From: Tannerella serpentiformis
Lineage (GTDB): Bacteria; Bacteroidota; Bacteroidia; Bacteroidales; Tannerellaceae
Direction of reading: 5' to 3'
DNA: 64,000 nt
NCBI RefSeq assembly: GCF_003033925.1
Contig: NZ_CP028365.1
Location: 620,001 to 684,000 of the forward strand
Shown: one piece after another, positions 62,561-64,000 of the stretch
Numbering within the stretch: the stretch's first letter is position 1
Layout of the letters: every line of letters starts with the position of its first letter
Position numbers and translations under genes: made by a program
The notes under the pieces: model-generated
Told to the model about the DNA's origin: nothing
The model's input: the letters and a program-made list of their open reading frames with translations, nothing else
Databases searched by the model: none

Positions 62561-63385
62561 TATTGCTACTCGCACGGCGTGCAAGCCCGAAAGGCGCCAG
62601 GGGCGCCGGCCAAGTTTTCCGGATACAGGATAACAAATCCGGGTTTTGCTACTCGCACGGCATGCAAGGCTCAAAATGACCCTCATTTTGCTATTCGCAC
62701 GGTGTGCAAGGTCTGAAATGACCCTCATTTTGCTACTCGCACGGCGTGCAAGGCCCGAAATGACCCTCATTTTGCTACTCGCACGGCATGCAAGGCCCGA
62801 AATGACCCTCATTTTGCTACTCGCACGGCATGCAAGGTCTGAAATGACCCTCATTTTGCTACTCGCACGGCGTGCAAGGTCTGAAATGACCCTCATTTTG
62901 CTACTCGCACGGCGTGCAAGGCCCAAAATGACCCTCATTTTGCTACTCGCACGGCATGCAAGCCCCGAAACCCGCCGGGTTTTGCTATTCGCACGGCGTG
63001 CAAGCCCTGAAACCCGCCGGGTTTTGCTATTCGCACGGCGTGCAAGCCCTGAAACCCGCCGAGTTTTGCTATTCGCACGGCGTGCAAGGCCCGAAACCCG
63101 CCGGGTTTTGCTATTCGCACGCCGTGCAAGCCCTGAAAGGCGCCAGGGGCGCCGGCCAAGTTTGCGGGCGACATAGGATAACTCACCCGAGTATGCTACT
63201 TGCACAGCGTGCAAGCCTCGAAAGGCGCCAGGGGCGCCGGCCAAGTTTGCAGGCGACATAGGATAACTCACCCGAGTATGCTACTTGCACAGCGTGCAAG
63301 CCTCGAAAGGCGCCAGGGGCGCCGGCCAAGTTTGCAGGCGACATAGGATAACTCACCCGAGTATGCTACCCGCACGGAGTGTAAG
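62561..63385. repeat. Modular hairpin array, three unit types, about 16 core copies
   Basis: A core of about 22 bp, TGCTACTCGCACGGCGTGCAAG (palindromic in part), alternates with one of three fillers. Type A (seven 42-bp units, 62644-62937) has AAATGACCCTCATTT. Type B (four 42-bp units, 62938-63105) has AAACCCGCCGGGTTT. Type C (85-bp units at 62561, 63106, 63191, 63276) has GGCGCCAGGGGCGCC followed by a piece of the dispersed repeat. Each filler is itself a palindrome. No cas genes; fillers repeat exactly. Confidence 0.85.
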
Positions 63386-63408
63386 CACAGAAAACCAAGC
63401 CACCCCGC

Positions 63409-64000
63409 TTACTGCTGCTCGTAGAACTCGAGAATTTTCTTGCGGAGCAGGAACTCGTACTTGGCTTGGGTGCGGTCGGAGAGGGCTTTGATGAGGTTCG
63501 TCTTGGCCTCGTTGTATTCGTAGGTCGTGGCGCGGCCATTCTCGAAGCGGTCGCCGGTGAAGGTGAAGGCTTTCTCGGCCGACTGCCACGCGGCGGTGGC
63601 CGACCGGTATCGCTCGGCGGCTGAAAGGGCGCTGTAGTAGGCCTGCTGGATGTCTTTGTAGAGTGCCTTCTTGGTGTTCTCCAGCTGCAGCTCTTGGTTG
63701 CGCAGGCCGAGGCGAGCGCTGCGGATGCTGTTGCGTGTGGCGAAACGGTTGAAGATGGGGATGCGGAGGTTGAAGCCGAGGCCGAGGCCGCGGTTGTCGC
63801 GAATCTGGTTGGCGAAGGGCGTGTTGGGCTTGTTGTAGATGTGATAAAAGGCATTGTTGTAGCTGGCGCCGAAGGAGAGGCTGGGGTAGAGGGCGCTCTG
63901 GGCCACGCGCACTTGCTTCTCGCTGCTCTGGAGGCGAAGCTCCTCGGCGCGGACGGCGGCGCGCGTGGTGAGGGCGGTGCGATAGATGTCGTCGGGGCGG
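63409..64000 (-). CDS. TolC-family outer membrane protein, 3' part (partial)
   Basis: The frame enters from the right edge and ends at TAA 63409-63411, giving about 196 residues. EELRLQSSEKQVRVAQSALYP and LNLRIPIFNRFATRN-type strands, the later KDIQQAYYSALSA and FENGRATTYEYNEAKTNL, are typical of the C-terminal half of TolC-type efflux outer-membrane proteins. The start and partner pump genes lie beyond the window. Unlike the TolC remnant at 51726, this part is intact. Confidence 0.85.
   Translation of the reverse strand, partial: RPDDIYRTALTTRAAVRAEELRLQSSEKQVRVAQSALYPSLSFGASYNNAFYHIYNKPNTPFANQIRDNRGLGLGFNLRIPIFNRFATRNSIRSARLGLRNQELQLENTKKALYKDIQQAYYSALSAAERYRSATAAWQSAEKAFTFTGDRFENGRATTYEYNEAKTNLIKALSDRTQAKYEFLLRKKILEFYEQQ

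Noticed and set aside
62501-63271. 256-codon minus-strand frame through the modular array
   Set aside because: Pure product of the 42-bp repeat; the repeated residues reflect DNA periodicity.
62561-63385. CRISPR-like alternation of a constant repeat and variable parts
   Set aside because: The spacers are only three sequences repeated exactly, are palindromic themselves, and no cas gene is nearby.

Overview
This window reads as a Bacteroidales chromosome segment, most likely from an oral Tannerella-type organism. The basis is moderately high GC in core genes, Bacteroidetes -7 promoter boxes of the TAnnTTTG type, two-gene Bacteroidetes tyrosine-recombinase modules, and a type IX-secreted subtilisin ending in KLIKN next to a small lipoprotein. 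That last pair resembles the KLIKK protease/potempin pairs described in Tannerella forsythia. The genus is an inference from gene content.

Positions 1 to about 25103 are the right-hand part of a Mu-like transposable siphovirus prophage of the Bacteroidetes type. It has terminase genes on the minus strand, then a rightward run: prohead protease/scaffold, major capsid, tail tube, a tail chaperone with a probable -1 frameshift, tape measure, distal tail, baseplate hub/tail tip, repeat-rich fibre, holin, endolysin candidate, adenine methyltransferase, gp36-like, a portal/F-like fusion with a C-terminal nuclease-like domain, gpG-like and gp37-like proteins. The left end lies outside the window. 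The right end sits inside a tyrosine-recombinase gene, leaving only its 3' half at 25104-25841.

Positions 25104 to about 47050 are a mobile island that looks like two related mobilizable elements joined tail to tail. Outer arms (integrase plus IS5-type remnant; 25104-26340 and 43734-44990) and inner arms (DUF3408 proteins, excisionase-like HTH proteins, mobC, relaxase; 29760-33645 and 33645-36385) are inverted copies with different cargo between them. The left cargo is the potempin-like lipoprotein and KLIKN subtilisin. The right cargo is a coupling-protein remnant, a two-gene membrane module reminiscent of lambda RexAB, and a frameshifted type ISP restriction-modification enzyme. The right inner arm has lost its relaxase. 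A 42-bp repeat occurs at the centre of symmetry and again at the right end of the island.

Positions 47242-64000 are ordinary chromosome: manC, an SpmA/SpmB-type fusion, ybeY, a collapsed AraC/MFP/RND/TolC efflux operon, fabK, an OmpH-family protein with a small membrane protein, pepD, a beta-helix lipoprotein, a FucP-type MFS transporter, a sodium/solute symporter, a SpoIID-domain protein and the 3' part of a TolC-family gene. Three intergenic arrays with 41-42-bp periods (51.2, 57.6 and 62.6 kb) and a scattered palindromic repeat punctuate this region. No rRNA, tRNA or CRISPR-Cas locus was seen.
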